A stretch of DNA of 56,394 bases, from contig VGZG01000013.1 in the NCBI GenBank assembly GCA_016872675.1, forward strand, positions 1 to 56,394, given 5' to 3'. Source of the stretch: Planctomycetota bacterium. GTDB taxonomy: Bacteria > Planctomycetota > UBA1135 > UBA2386. Of this stretch, positions 1-11,929 are shown piece after piece. Below the pieces are notes generated by a model. The model was not told the DNA's origin. It worked only from the letters and a program-made list of their open reading frames with translations, and made no database searches. Positions within the stretch are counted from its first letter, which is position 1. Each line of letters starts with the position of its first letter. The position numbers were made by a program, and so were the translations under genes.

Positions 1-1408
<1,408 letters not shown>

Positions 1409-1518
1409 GGCGAACCGCAACGGTAGGCGGCCACGGCATCGGGGTCGAGCGCGACGTCGCCACCGCGCGCCGCCGCGAGCCTGGGCGGCGCACGGTCCGG
1501 CGAGTAAGAAGGTCGGCC

Positions 1519-2595
1519 ATGGCACCCCTGCGCGTCCTGGTCGTCGGCTGCGGCAACATGGGCACCTCCCACGCCCGCGCCTACCACCAGCTCAAGAACG
1601 ACTTCCGCATCGTCGGCCTCGTCGCCCGCAGCCCCGGCTCGCGCGACAAGCTGTCCGCCGAGCTCGGCGGCCTGCCGACGTTCGCCGACTTCGAGCAGGC
1701 CTACGCGGCGACGAAGCCGGACGTGGTGTCGATCAACACCTACCCGGACACGCACGCGGCGATCGCGCGGGTCGCCCTGCGCGGCGGCAGCCACGTCTTC
1801 CTCGAGAAGCCGCTCGCCGAGACGGTCGCCGAAGCGGAGGAGATCGTCGCGCTGGCGAAGCAACACCGTCGCAAAGTCGTCGTCGGCTACATCCTGCGCG
1901 TCCACCCGGCGTGGCAGAAGTTCATCGAGGTGGCGCAGACGCTCGGCAAGCCGCTGGTCATGCGCATGAACCTGAACCAGCAGTCGAAGGGCAAGGACTG
2001 GCGCACGCACAAGGCGCTGATGGACTCGATGTCGCCGATCGTCGACTGCGGCGTGCACTACGTCGACGTCATGTGCCAGATGACGCGCAGCAAGCCGGTG
2101 CGCGTCTCGGCGATCCAGGCGCGGCTGTCCGACGAGCTGAAGCCGGGCATGTACAACTACGGCCAGCTGCAGGTGACGTTCGCCGACGGCTCGGTCGGTT
2201 GGTACGAGGCCGGCTGGGGCCCGATGATGAGCGAGATCGCGTACTTCGTGAAGGACGTCGTCGGCCCCAAGGGCTGCGTGTCGATCGTCGACCGCCAGGG
2301 CGAACGCAAGGCCGGCAGCGCCGACGTCGGCGCGCATACGGCGACGAACGCGCTGCGCCTGCACCGCCAGGATCGCGACGCGAGCGACGCCTTCGTGCAC
2401 GCCGACCAGTGGATCGACACGACGGACGAACCGGACCACGACGGCCTCTGCCTGCGCGAGCAGCAGTACCTGCTGCGCGCCATCCGGGAAGACCTGGACC
2501 TCGGCGAGCACCTCGCCGACGCGGTCAACAGCCTGCGCATCGTGCTCGCCGCCGACCGTTCCGCCCGCGAAGGCCGCACGATCGAACTGGCCTGA
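1519..2595 (+). CDS. Gfo/Idh/MocA family NAD(P)-dependent oxidoreductase
   Basis: Probable NAD(P)-dependent sugar or cyclitol dehydrogenase/reductase, cytosolic, 358 residues, usual family length. The N-terminal Rossmann fold has GCGNMG at 10-15. EKP at 96-98 holds the family's conserved lysine in the cofactor/substrate cleft. The C-terminal half has a D-x3-H motif (D176 to H180, followed by YVD), typical of the catalytic region. The ATG at 1519 gives the Rossmann strand directly after three residues, which fixes the start. It is divergent from the carboxylase gene with a 110-base shared promoter region. No neighbour reveals the substrate. Confidence 0.9.
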   Translation: MAPLRVLVVGCGNMGTSHARAYHQLKNDFRIVGLVARSPGSRDKLSAELGGLPTFADFEQAYAATKPDVVSINTYPDTHAAIARVALRGGSHVFLEKPLAETVAEAEEIVALAKQHRRKVVVGYILRVHPAWQKFIEVAQTLGKPLVMRMNLNQQSKGKDWRTHKALMDSMSPIVDCGVHYVDVMCQMTRSKPVRVSAIQARLSDELKPGMYNYGQLQVTFADGSVGWYEAGWGPMMSEIAYFVKDVVGPKGCVSIVDRQGERKAGSADVGAHTATNALRLHRQDRDASDAFVHADQWIDTTDEPDHDGLCLREQQYLLRAIREDLDLGEHLADAVNSLRIVLAADRSAREGRTIELA

Positions 2596-2739
2596 ACGAC
2601 CGGCGACCCGGGCCGCCGGCCCGTGCCCCCCGATTGTCGCTGCGGGACCTTGCCTCGACAGGGGCACGCCGGAATCGTCCACGGTCGTGACTTCCCAGTC
2701 CGACCGGACGCGCCCCGCCGCGGCCCAGGAGCCCTCCCC

Positions 2740-4341
2740 ATGAATCGTTCCTTCCGTCTTCTCGTAGCCGTCGTGGTGGCGCTCGCCGCGCCGCTCTGCG
2801 CCCAGCGCAAGGTCGAGCTCGACAAGCTCTACAAGGACAAGAGCTGGGGCTACCAGATCCAACCGCTCAAGGGCTGGAACTCGATGCCGCCCGACCAGGA
2901 GGACCGCGCCACCGTCGGCCGCTGGAAGCTCGCGCTCGACGAGTTCGAGAAGCGCGGCGACTACGAGGCGATGTTCTCCGGCCGCCACTGCGAGTTGCAG
3001 GTGATGCGCATGGCGATCGCGGTCGAGACCAACAAGGGCGGCGCCGCGCCGCCGGCCGAGCCGAGCGTCGACGACAAGCTCAAGAAGGTCCTCGGCGTGA
3101 AGAACCCGGCCAAGAGCATCGACGAGTGGATCGAGAACCGCTGGAAGGGCGCCGGCAAGCGCTGGCTGCGCCGGCCGCTCAAGGGCGGCAAGATGCAGGG
3201 CGACCTGATCGACTTCGGCGCCGACTCGGAGCACGTCACCATCGGCGCGTTCCGCTACATGGGCACCGAGTGGGCCGTCGTCTACGTCTGCTTCGAGGAG
3301 ACGTGGCAGAAGACGTGGAAGGAGGCCTACGAGAAGAGCATCCTGAGCTTCCAGGTAACCGCCAACGTCAACCCCGACGTCGCCGACGCCAACCGCGTCG
3401 ACCCCAACAAGCTCGAGGGCGAGGAAAAGCGTGCGGCGCTGAAGGCGAGCGTCGCCGGCAAGCCGGGCTGGTTCACCGTCGACACGAAGTACTACGTCTT
3501 CATCAGCAACGCCGACAAGGCGTTCGTCGACAAGCTGGCGAAGGACCTCGAGACGGTGCGCGAGAAGGTCTACGTGCCGATGTTCAAGCCGCGCAACCAG
3601 AAGACGCCGCTGAACCCCGTGCGCGTGTTCGCCACGCAGTCCGAGTACCACCAGTTCGGCGGCCCGGGCAGCAGCGCCGGCTACTTCTCGCCGACCAAGG
3701 GCGAGCTGGTGCTGTTCCAGAAGTTCGACGACATGTCGGCCAACAAGTCGAAGGACGACTGCCGGTCGGTGATGTTCCACGAGGGCTTCCACCAGTACGT
3801 GCACTTCGCGATCGGCGACGTGTCCCCGCACTCGTGGTTCAACGAGGGCCACGGCGACTACTTCGCCGGCCTGACCGTTGCGGCCGGCGCGGTGCAGGGC
3901 GTCAAGGTGTTCGACTGGCGCGTGCGCTACCTCAAAGAGCACATGCGCGACGGCAAGGACCTGATCCCGCTGCGCAGCCTGCTGCGCTACGAGCAGAGCG
4001 AGTACTACAGCAACGCCGGCCTCAAGTACTCGCAGGGCTGGGCGACGATCTACTTCATCCGCGAGGTCAGCAAGAACAAGGCGCACAAGCAGGCGCTCGA
4101 GACCTACTTCGGCTACCTCGCCGACAACGTCACCGCCTTCCGCGCCAAGCGGAAGGAAGAGGACGACGACAAGCCGGGCGGCGACACGTCGATCCCGGGC
4201 ATCCCGGGCGTGCGCCTCGTCGACTTCGAGGACCGCGAGAAGGTCGCCGAGATCCTGTCGCAGGCCGTCGACAAGGCGTTCGCCGGCATCGACCTCGAAG
4301 CGCTCGACAAGGACCTGCGCAGCTGGGTCGACCGGCTGTGA
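2740..4341 (+). CDS. Secreted HExxH metallopeptidase-like protein (DUF1570-like)
   Basis: Exported protein of 533 residues, probably a zinc peptidase. The ATG at 2740 opens a signal peptide with a hydrophobic core at about 6-19 and a likely cleavage after LCA (before Q22). An upstream in-frame ATG at 2623 would add 39 non-signal residues and is rejected. HEGFH at 347-351 fits HExxH, and E369 in the WFNEGHGDYF segment, 18 residues later, fits the third ligand of gluzincin-type enzymes. The gene ends 3 bases before a strong terminator hairpin and has no operon partner. Planctomycetes carry many such DUF1570-type proteins, so I infer the family from motif and context. Substrate unknown. Confidence 0.8.
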   Translation: MNRSFRLLVAVVVALAAPLCAQRKVELDKLYKDKSWGYQIQPLKGWNSMPPDQEDRATVGRWKLALDEFEKRGDYEAMFSGRHCELQVMRMAIAVETNKGGAAPPAEPSVDDKLKKVLGVKNPAKSIDEWIENRWKGAGKRWLRRPLKGGKMQGDLIDFGADSEHVTIGAFRYMGTEWAVVYVCFEETWQKTWKEAYEKSILSFQVTANVNPDVADANRVDPNKLEGEEKRAALKASVAGKPGWFTVDTKYYVFISNADKAFVDKLAKDLETVREKVYVPMFKPRNQKTPLNPVRVFATQSEYHQFGGPGSSAGYFSPTKGELVLFQKFDDMSANKSKDDCRSVMFHEGFHQYVHFAIGDVSPHSWFNEGHGDYFAGLTVAAGAVQGVKVFDWRVRYLKEHMRDGKDLIPLRSLLRYEQSEYYSNAGLKYSQGWATIYFIREVSKNKAHKQALETYFGYLADNVTAFRAKRKEEDDDKPGGDTSIPGIPGVRLVDFEDREKVAEILSQAVDKAFAGIDLEALDKDLRSWVDRL

Positions 4342-4344
4342 CCG

Positions 4345-4370
4345 AACGCTGGCGCCGGGGCGCCAGCGTT
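4345..4370 (+). terminator. Rho-independent type terminator after the metallopeptidase gene
   Basis: A perfect 12-bp inverted repeat (AACGCTGGCGCC at 4345-4356 with its complement at 4359-4370), a minimal loop, then TCTT. It starts 3 bases after the stop codon at 4341. The opposing gene ends at 4421, so the hairpin may serve both directions. Confidence 0.75.
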
Positions 4371-4420
4371 TCTTGGCAGCGCCGACCGGCTTCGGGCCAG
4401 CACCGCCGGCGACGGACGCG

Positions 4421-5967
<1,547 letters not shown>

Positions 5968-5971
<4 letters not shown>

Positions 5972-6390
5972 GGATGCTTGTCCTCGACGAACTCGGCCAG
6001 CACGCCGCCAAGGTACTTGGGGTGGACGAAGGCGACCTTGCAGCCGTGGGCGCCCGCGTTGGGCTTCTGGTTGAGCATCGGCGCGCCGAGCGCCGTCATC
6101 GCGTCGATCTTGACCTGGCAGTCGCCGACCGTGAACGCGAGGTGATGGATGCCCGGCCCGCGCTTGTCGAGGAACACGGCGATCGGCGAGTCCGGCGAGG
6201 TCGGCTCGAGCAACTCGATGCGCTGGGTCCCAGCGAGCAGGACAGCGACCTTGACCTTCTCGGTCGGCACCTCGTCGACGGACTGCAGCACGAGGCCCAG
6301 GCCGTCGGTCCAGCGCGGCAGCGCCTCGGCGAGCGAGCGGACGGCGATGCCGATGTGGTGCAGACCGGCAACGGCGGGATCAGAAGCCAT
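5968..6390 (-). CDS. mce: Methylmalonyl-CoA epimerase (VOC family)
   Basis: Interconverts (S)- and (R)-methylmalonyl-CoA, linking propionyl-CoA carboxylase to methylmalonyl-CoA mutase. The protein has 140 residues, as usual, with two vicinal-oxygen-chelate half-domains. The expected metal ligands are visible: H12 in HHIGIAV, H82 or H83 in GIHHLAFTV, and E133 in GGVLAEFVE. The ATG at 6390 begins right before this fold; an upstream start at 6462 would add 24 unlikely residues. The stop overlaps the pccB ATG (5968-5971). A generic glyoxalase is the alternative, but the pccB coupling argues for the epimerase. Confidence 0.88.
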
Positions 6391-6485
6391 GGCGGTAGGG
6401 TCGCGGGAAAGAGCGCGGCATGGTAGCCATGCGCCTCCTGGCGGCCAGTTCCAGCCCCGCAACCTGCGCCGCCCCCGCCGCCGCC

Positions 6486-7325
6486 GTGCCCGAACTGCCC
6501 GAAGTCGAGACCGTGCGCGCCGGCGCCGAGCCGCACCTGCGCGGCCGGCGCCTGCGCCGCTACGAGCAGACGCGCCCCGACCTGCGCTGGCCGATGCCGG
6601 AGGCGGCGCTGCGCGCGCTCGTCGGCCGGACCTGCGGCGGCGTCGACCGGCGCTCGAAGTACCTGCTGCTGCGCTTCGACGGCAGCGGCGCGCCGGCGGC
6701 GATCGTGCATCTCGGCATGACGGGCCGGTTGCTGGTCGACGTGACCGACGCCAAGGCGTCGCGGCCGGAGTGGCGCAAGCACGAGCACTGGCGCATGGAC
6801 TTCGGCGACCGGCTGGTGCGCTTCGTCGACCCGCGGCGCTTCGGCGCGCTCGACGTCGCGGACGCCGCCGACCTGCCGACCCACCCGCTGCTGGCAGCGC
6901 TCGGCCAGGAGCCGCTCGAGCCGGGCTTCGACGGCGCGTTCCTGCAGCGCGAGAGCCGCGGCAAGAAGGCGAACGTCAAGGCGCTGCTGATGGACGGCCG
7001 CATCCTCGTCGGCGTCGGCAACATCTACGCCAGCGAGGCCTGTTGGCGCGCCAAGGTGCGGCCGCGCCGAGCGGCCGGCTCGCTGACGCGCGCCGAGTGC
7101 GACGCGCTCGCCCAGGCCGTGCGCGCCGTGCTGGCCGCGGCGATCGCCGCCGGCGGCACGTCGTTCCGCGACTACGTCGGCGTCGACGAGGACGCCGGCT
7201 TCTTCGCCCGCGAGCTCGCCGTGTACGAGCGCGCCGGCAAGCCGTGCCCGCGCTGCGGCGCGCCGGTCAAGCGCGCCGTCGACTCCGGCCGCAGCACCTA
7301 CTGGTGCAGCGGCTGCCAACGCTGA
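6486..7325 (+). CDS. mutM: Formamidopyrimidine-DNA glycosylase (Fpg)
   Basis: Removes oxidised purines such as 8-oxoguanine and nicks the abasic site. The 279-residue protein starts with GTG at 6486: the following codons read PELPEVETV, and the family's nucleophile is the N-terminal proline exposed after Met removal, so any upstream start (an ATG at 6420 is in frame) would abolish activity. E3 and K58 fit the family's catalytic residues. A helix-two-turn-helix segment (GVGNIYASEA) and a C-terminal zinc finger with CxxC pairs (CPRCG and CSGC) complete the family layout. It is divergent from the epimerase gene, with 95 bases between start codons. Confidence 0.95.
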   Translation: MPELPEVETVRAGAEPHLRGRRLRRYEQTRPDLRWPMPEAALRALVGRTCGGVDRRSKYLLLRFDGSGAPAAIVHLGMTGRLLVDVTDAKASRPEWRKHEHWRMDFGDRLVRFVDPRRFGALDVADAADLPTHPLLAALGQEPLEPGFDGAFLQRESRGKKANVKALLMDGRILVGVGNIYASEACWRAKVRPRRAAGSLTRAECDALAQAVRAVLAAAIAAGGTSFRDYVGVDEDAGFFARELAVYERAGKPCPRCGAPVKRAVDSGRSTYWCSGCQR

Positions 7326-7511
7326 CCCCCTGCCCGGCCGATCAGCTGGTCGCGCGCCTCGACGAACTGCGCGCGGGACTTGCGGGCGTCCATCGCAGCG
7401 CCCCCGGCGCCTGGCGAACTGCGCCAGCGACGGAAGTGGCGTCCGTGCCGCGAGCGGCGATGGGCAGTGGCGCGCAGGGGCCAGCAGCACTTGTGCCGCC
7501 CCCGCGGCGCC

Positions 7512-8597
7512 TCAGACGGAGAACCGCACGAACCAGAGCAGGCGCACATCGGTCGCCTGGGGCGACGTCTCGACGCGCAGCAGGCCGAGCACGGCACGGA
7601 AGACGTTGCGCGTGCGCGTCTCACGCGTGGACTTGTCCGGGACGTAGCGGCTCTGGTCGTTCATCAGCAGGCCCCACGGACCGAGCGACCACGAGTCGTC
7701 GAACGTCCCGGTCTCCAGGCAGAACACGAAGGGAACGCGCACCAGCGTCCCGCGTTGATAGTCGTGCAGCGCGACGTCGGCGTCGTGAGCGGGACCGTCG
7801 CCGCGGCGCACCGTCCAGCGCATGCGGCTGCCGGCCACGCCGAGCGCCGCGATGCGGTCGGACAGCGCCCGCACGTCGGACACCGGCGCGCCGTCGACCT
7901 GGTCGATGACGTCGGCGCTGCGCACCCCCGCGAGCCATGCCGGCGAACCGACCTCGACGTCGGTGACGACGACCGCGTGACGCGGCGCGCCGTACATCGC
8001 CGCGCAGGCGTCGGCCGGGATGCCGCGCAGGGTCGCGCCGGCGTAGGCGCGCACCGGCGTCGGCGGGATGTCGAGGTCGATGCGGCGCTCCTCGACCGCG
8101 CGCGTGAGCGCCCGCCCGAGCGCGACCTGCACGTCCAGTTGCTGCTGGCCGCGCAGCAGGCGCAGCGCGAGCGCGCCGCCAGGCTGCAGCTTGGCGATCA
8201 CGCCAACCCATTGCTCGCGGTAGACCACCTCGGCGCCGTCCATCGTCAACACGAGGTCGTTGGCGAGCACGCCGGCAGCCGCGGCCGGCGAGTCGGCGGC
8301 GACCTTCGTCACCAGCATGCCGGTGTAGGGCTTCACCCCGCGGCGTTCGGCGTCTTCCTTGCCGATCTCCCTGGCGTCGAGTCCGAGCACCGCACGCTCG
8401 CGATCGAACTCGCGCACCACGCGGATGCGGCTGTCGGCCTGGGTCTCGAGACGCCACGTGGTGGTCACGGTCCCCTCTTGCCGCGTCGCCAGGACGCAAT
8501 CGTCCGGACCGACGAAGTAGCGCTCGGCGGCGGAACGGCAGCCGGCGAGCGCGGCAGCGAAGGCGAGGCAGACGAGCAGGGGCAGGTGGCGGAGCAT
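7512..8597 (-). CDS. Lipoprotein with two PDZ-like domains
   Basis: A 361-residue envelope lipoprotein of unknown role. The signal peptide ends in a lipobox LAGC with C20 as the acylated cysteine. Two PDZ-like segments are visible, around 85-160 (GMLVTKVAADSPAAAAGV, then DLVLTMDG) and around 190-270 (VTDVEVGSPAWLAGVRSADVI). No protease triad is present, so it is not a DegP-like enzyme; a peptide-binding or scaffolding role is inferred. The last 90 residues (WSLGPWGLLMND onward) form a separate region I do not recognise. It runs in the same direction as the MFS gene that starts upstream at 9839, 43 bases apart, and may share its transcript. Confidence 0.75.
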   Translation of the reverse strand: MLRHLPLLVCLAFAAALAGCRSAAERYFVGPDDCVLATRQEGTVTTTWRLETQADSRIRVVREFDRERAVLGLDAREIGKEDAERRGVKPYTGMLVTKVAADSPAAAAGVLANDLVLTMDGAEVVYREQWVGVIAKLQPGGALALRLLRGQQQLDVQVALGRALTRAVEERRIDLDIPPTPVRAYAGATLRGIPADACAAMYGAPRHAVVVTDVEVGSPAWLAGVRSADVIDQVDGAPVSDVRALSDRIAALGVAGSRMRWTVRRGDGPAHDADVALHDYQRGTLVRVPFVFCLETGTFDDSWSLGPWGLLMNDQSRYVPDKSTRETRTRNVFRAVLGLLRVETSPQATDVRLLWFVRFSV

Positions 8598-8639
8598 GAG
8601 CGGGGAGTTCGTCCGTGGTCGGAGGGTATTGCGAGAAGG

Positions 8640-9839
8640 TCACGCGGGGTCGTTGTGCGCCGGCGGCTCGTTCGCGCCGATCCGGAGGACCACGAAGGAG
8701 AGTGTCTGCCATGCCGCCGCCAGGCACAACACGCCGGGGAAGCCGTAGGAAGCGAATATCGAGCCGGCGTTGAGCGCGAACAAGCCGACGCCGGCCTGCA
8801 TGCAGGCGCCGCGCCAGCTCATCAGCGCGTCGAGTTGTGCTTGCGGCACGGCGCCGGAGACCAGCGCCTGCAGCGGCCCGGTGCGGGCCGACGCGACGAT
8901 CGCGCAGCCGCCGCCGACGAGCAGCAGCGGCAGCGCCGCCGGCTCGGTCGCGAGGAACAGGAAGCACGCGACCAGCAGCGCCGAGGTCCACAGCACGAAG
9001 CGGCGCTTGCCGACCGCGTCGCTGACGCGGCCGAACAACGCGCTGCCGGCGACGGCGCAGAGCCCCAGGCCCACCCACACGCCGGTCTGCTCGGCCTTGG
9101 GCAGCCGGCCGGTGGCGTCGAGCCACGTCGTCGCCAACTGCACGGTGACGAAGAATGAGCCGACGTGCAGCAGCGTCGCCAGCAGGCCGGCGCGGGCGGC
9201 GCCGACGCGCAGGACGGCGCGCAGCTCGCCACGGCCGGTCTCCGGCGGCGTCGCCGGCACGGCCCGCAGGGCGCACCACAGGCCGATGGCTGCCACGGCC
9301 GCCTGCACGCCGAAGATCGCTCGCCACGCGCCCGCCGTCGCGAACGCCACCGACAGCGGCAGGCCGACCGGGATCGCCAGGAACATGCCGGCGTTGAAGC
9401 GCCCCATCGCCGCGCCGCGGCGGCCATAGGGCGCCAGTTCGGCGACCAGCGCCGAGGCGGCGGCGTAGGCGACGCCGACGGCGACGCCGGCGGCGCCGCG
9501 CAGCGCCAGCAGCCAGCCGTAGGGCCCTGGCGCGAGGTGGAGTGCGCTCGCCAGCACGAAGCCGGCGAGCCCGAGCACGAGCGCACGGCGGCGGCCGACG
9601 CGGCGCGCCAGCCGGTCGAACGCCAGCGCGCCGGCGGCGCTGCCGAAGCCGGCGGCGGCGAGCAGCGGCCAGGCGGCGCCGTCGAGTTCGTCGCGCACGA
9701 ACGGCAGCAGCGCGCCGAGCACGTTGGTGTTCAGGTTGAGCGAGAACGCCGCGAGCGCCAGCGCGGCGATCGCCACTGCCTCGCCGGGGGCCGCGCTGCG
9801 GCTCGGCGCGTTCGTCGGTTGCGATGCGGTCGCGTCCAC
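8640..9839 (-). CDS. Major facilitator superfamily transporter
   Basis: Inner-membrane transporter of unknown substrate, about 399 residues if GTG at 9839 is used. About twelve hydrophobic segments are apparent, with the MFS loop 2-3 signature present as DRLARRVGRRRAL and a second-half counterpart GRVSDAVGKRRFV. The composition resembles AraJ/YbcL-like efflux carriers. Upstream in-frame starts up to 10103 would add an Arg/Pro-rich stretch overlapping the divergent flavoprotein gene, so I prefer 9839; this start is uncertain. It may be cotranscribed with the PDZ lipoprotein. Confidence 0.82.
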   Translation of the reverse strand: MDATASQPTNAPSRSAAPGEAVAIAALALAAFSLNLNTNVLGALLPFVRDELDGAAWPLLAAAGFGSAAGALAFDRLARRVGRRRALVLGLAGFVLASALHLAPGPYGWLLALRGAAGVAVGVAYAAASALVAELAPYGRRGAAMGRFNAGMFLAIPVGLPLSVAFATAGAWRAIFGVQAAVAAIGLWCALRAVPATPPETGRGELRAVLRVGAARAGLLATLLHVGSFFVTVQLATTWLDATGRLPKAEQTGVWVGLGLCAVAGSALFGRVSDAVGKRRFVLWTSALLVACFLFLATEPAALPLLLVGGGCAIVASARTGPLQALVSGAVPQAQLDALMSWRGACMQAGVGLFALNAGSIFASYGFPGVLCLAAAWQTLSFVVLRIGANEPPAHNDPA

Positions 9840-9984
9840 GTGCGCGCGATCATCGCCCGCGGCCTCGGCGCTGTCTCGCGCCGGGACCGATTCCACCGGC
9901 GCTTCCGTCGCGCGGCCTTCCGCGCGTTGCGCGCGCGAGTATGGTTGCTGCTGCCGTGACTGCCCCGCCCTCGGAGTCCTGCTC

Positions 9985-11322
9985 GTGAAAATCGCCATCC
10001 TCGGCGGCGGCATCTCCGGCACCGCCCTCGCCCGCATGCTGGCCCGCGACGGCCACCGCGTCACCGTGCTGGAGAAAGGCGAGCGCGCCGGCGGCCTGTG
10101 CAAGAGCCGCCGCTACGGCGAGTTCACCTTCGACGAAGCCGGCGGGCACATCGTCTTCAGCAAGGACAAGAAGGTCCTCGACTGGCAGATCGACCGCTGC
10201 GGCGGCGAACCCGGCGTCGTCAAGACGGTGCGCAACACCAAGATCCGCTGGCACGATCGCTGGGTGCCCTACCCGTTCGAGAACGGCGTCGGCCACCTGA
10301 CGAAGGACGCGATCGTCGACTGCATGGCCGGCTACATCGAGGCCTACGCGCAGCGGCGCGCTGGGACGCCGTGCCCGACGAACTTCGGCGACTGGATCCG
10401 GTGGCGCATGGGCGCTGGCTTCGGCCGCCACTTCATGGTCCCGTACAACGAGAAGGTCTGGAAGCGCGACCTGCGCACGATGGCGAGCGACTGGGTCGCC
10501 GGCCGCGTGCCCGAGGCGCCGATCGAGGACATCGTCAAGTCGGCGATCGGCATCGACACGGAGGGCTACACCCACCAGTCGGTGTTCTGGTTCCCCAAGC
10601 ACGGCGGCTTCGAGACGATGGTGCGCGGGACGGTCGCCGGCGGCGGTTTCACGCTGCAGTGCGGCGTCGCCGCCGAGCGCGTCGAGCGCGCCGGGAGCGG
10701 CTTCAAGGTCAACGGCGAGGCCTTCGACCTGGTGGTCAACACGGTGCCGCTGCCGCAGGTCGAGCGCGCTTTCGCCGACATCCCCGAACCGATCCGCGCC
10801 GACATCCGCGCGCTGCGGCCGATTTCGCTGATCAACCTGATGATCGGCGTGAAGCTCGACGAGCCGCTGCCGCCGCTGTCGTGGATCTACCTGCCGTTTC
10901 CCGAGCAGGGCCCGACCAACCGGATCACCTACTTCAGCAACTACTCCCCGCACAACGCGCCGGCGGGCCACGGCTCGTTCCTGGCCGAGGTCACCCACCG
11001 CGGCGACCTCAAGCCCGACGCCGCCTGGCTGAAGGGCGTGGTCGGCGCGCTCGGCCGCGCCGGCATCCTGCAGCCGGCGAAGGTCGTGCTGCTCGAGTGG
11101 TGCGACAACGAGTACGCCTACATCGACCAGGACCTCGAGTTCGCCAGCCGTATCTCCCGTGTTCGCAAGTGGTTCGACGAGAGCGGCTACATCACATTCG
11201 GGCGCTTCGGCCGCTACGAGTACCACAACAGCGACCAGTGCGTGCAGCGCGCCATGCAGGTGCACGCCCACATCCAGCAGGTGGCCGCGTCGGGCCAGCC
11301 GGCCCCCCTCCGTCTGGCGTAA
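9985..11322 (+). CDS. FAD-dependent oxidoreductase, UDP-galactopyranose mutase / protoporphyrinogen oxidase-like
   Basis: A 445-residue flavoprotein beginning with GTG at 9985, whose first residues form the beta-alpha-beta FAD fold with GGGISG at 7-12 and an acidic residue at the end of strand 2 (VTVLEKG). GGLCKS and the DEAGGHIVFSKD segment are typical of amine oxidase/UDP-GALP-mutase-like proteins. The central YNEKVWKRDL motif recalls the Glf group (PYNEKVW), so a nucleotide-sugar or polyisoprenoid substrate is possible. No galactan genes are nearby, hence no symbol. A structured gene-free tract follows it. Confidence 0.8.
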   Translation: MKIAILGGGISGTALARMLARDGHRVTVLEKGERAGGLCKSRRYGEFTFDEAGGHIVFSKDKKVLDWQIDRCGGEPGVVKTVRNTKIRWHDRWVPYPFENGVGHLTKDAIVDCMAGYIEAYAQRRAGTPCPTNFGDWIRWRMGAGFGRHFMVPYNEKVWKRDLRTMASDWVAGRVPEAPIEDIVKSAIGIDTEGYTHQSVFWFPKHGGFETMVRGTVAGGGFTLQCGVAAERVERAGSGFKVNGEAFDLVVNTVPLPQVERAFADIPEPIRADIRALRPISLINLMIGVKLDEPLPPLSWIYLPFPEQGPTNRITYFSNYSPHNAPAGHGSFLAEVTHRGDLKPDAAWLKGVVGALGRAGILQPAKVVLLEWCDNEYAYIDQDLEFASRISRVRKWFDESGYITFGRFGRYEYHNSDQCVQRAMQVHAHIQQVAASGQPAPLRLA

Positions 11323-11459
11323 GCGATTTTCGCGGTCCTGACGGAACCAGCCGGGATGCCCCCCGCGTCCAACGACCGTTCTGCGGAAGCCATGCCTTCT
11401 CGCAGGGCTCTTTCCCGTTCTCCGGACTGCGCTGTACGAGCACTCGGACGCCGAGACGG

Positions 11460-11690
11460 CATCACGAATCAGAGGGGTCTGTTCCGGGGCGAAAGCCCTA
11501 GGTGCAGCCGGCCAATCAGCGAGTTGGCTGGCACGTCTCGCACTCAGCGGCGTGGTCTGGAGGGCGGGCATCATTTGCTTTGCTTGCCGTCGGATCGGGG
11601 GTTCCATGCAGGATCGATCGACGGCGACTCCCAAGGTTGCGGCACGCGCTGCGGCCTCCGAGGCTGGCCCTGTGGCCAGCCTCGACCTTT
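11460..11690 (+). ncRNA. Candidate structured RNA ending in a terminator-like hairpin
   Basis: No convincing protein is found in 11323-11929, and the tract looks less GC-rich than its neighbours. On the plus strand several stems follow one another: GGGC-GAAA-GCCC (11487-11498, GNRA-type loop); a 9-bp stem 11507-11515/11524-11532 with one G-T pair; an 8-bp stem with two wobbles near 11563-11590; CCGTCG/CGACGG extended by GATC/GATC around 11588-11625; and a perfect 11-bp hairpin 11659-11669/11674-11684 followed by ACCTTTTCCC. Further small hairpins continue to about 11765, and two 9-12 base words (TTCCGGGGCGAA, CCTAGGTGC) recur. It could be an independent RNA, the 3' UTR of the flavoprotein gene, or chance pairing in GC-rich DNA. 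It matches no RNA family I can recall. Confidence 0.3.
11659..11690 (+). terminator. Intrinsic terminator-like hairpin
   Basis: Perfect 11-bp stem (CGAGGCTGGCC and its complement) with loop CTGT, then ACCTTTT. It lies 337 bases after the flavoprotein stop codon, far for a simple gene-end terminator, which is part of the case for a separate RNA ending here. Confidence 0.55.
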
Positions 11691-11929
11691 TCCCGGCGAG
11701 TTGCCCCGCCGGTGCCGCGTCCTAGGTGCTGGCGCACCACCCGCGTGCCCTGCGGCACCGGCAAGTTTGGCAGATGACGGAACTGGATTTCCGGGGCGAA
11801 GCGGCTCTCATACGGCCCGCCGCAGCAGGCTGGGCTGGTCGGCTGTGGCGTTGGGCAGACCCTCCGGGAGGAACGCGCGACGACCGTCGTTGCGCGTTGC
11901 GAACCGGATCCACCGATCCACGGTTAGGG

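Noticed and set aside
9840-10103. Longer N-terminus for the MFS transporter
   Set aside because: Arg/Pro/Ser-rich residues overlapping the divergent flavoprotein start; not membrane-like.
11581-11625. Possible tRNA-like sequence around GGGGGTTCC in the gene-free tract
   Set aside because: No cloverleaf can be drawn; the pairing fits a simple extended hairpin better.
11323-11690. RNase P RNA, SRP RNA, tmRNA or a group II intron domain V in the gene-free tract
   Set aside because: None of the conserved core sequences I know for these RNAs is present.
11516-11764. 82-codon minus-strand open frame ending in ECETCQPTR
   Set aside because: Arg/Gly-rich with no domain, and it overlaps the tandem hairpins; not supported as a gene.
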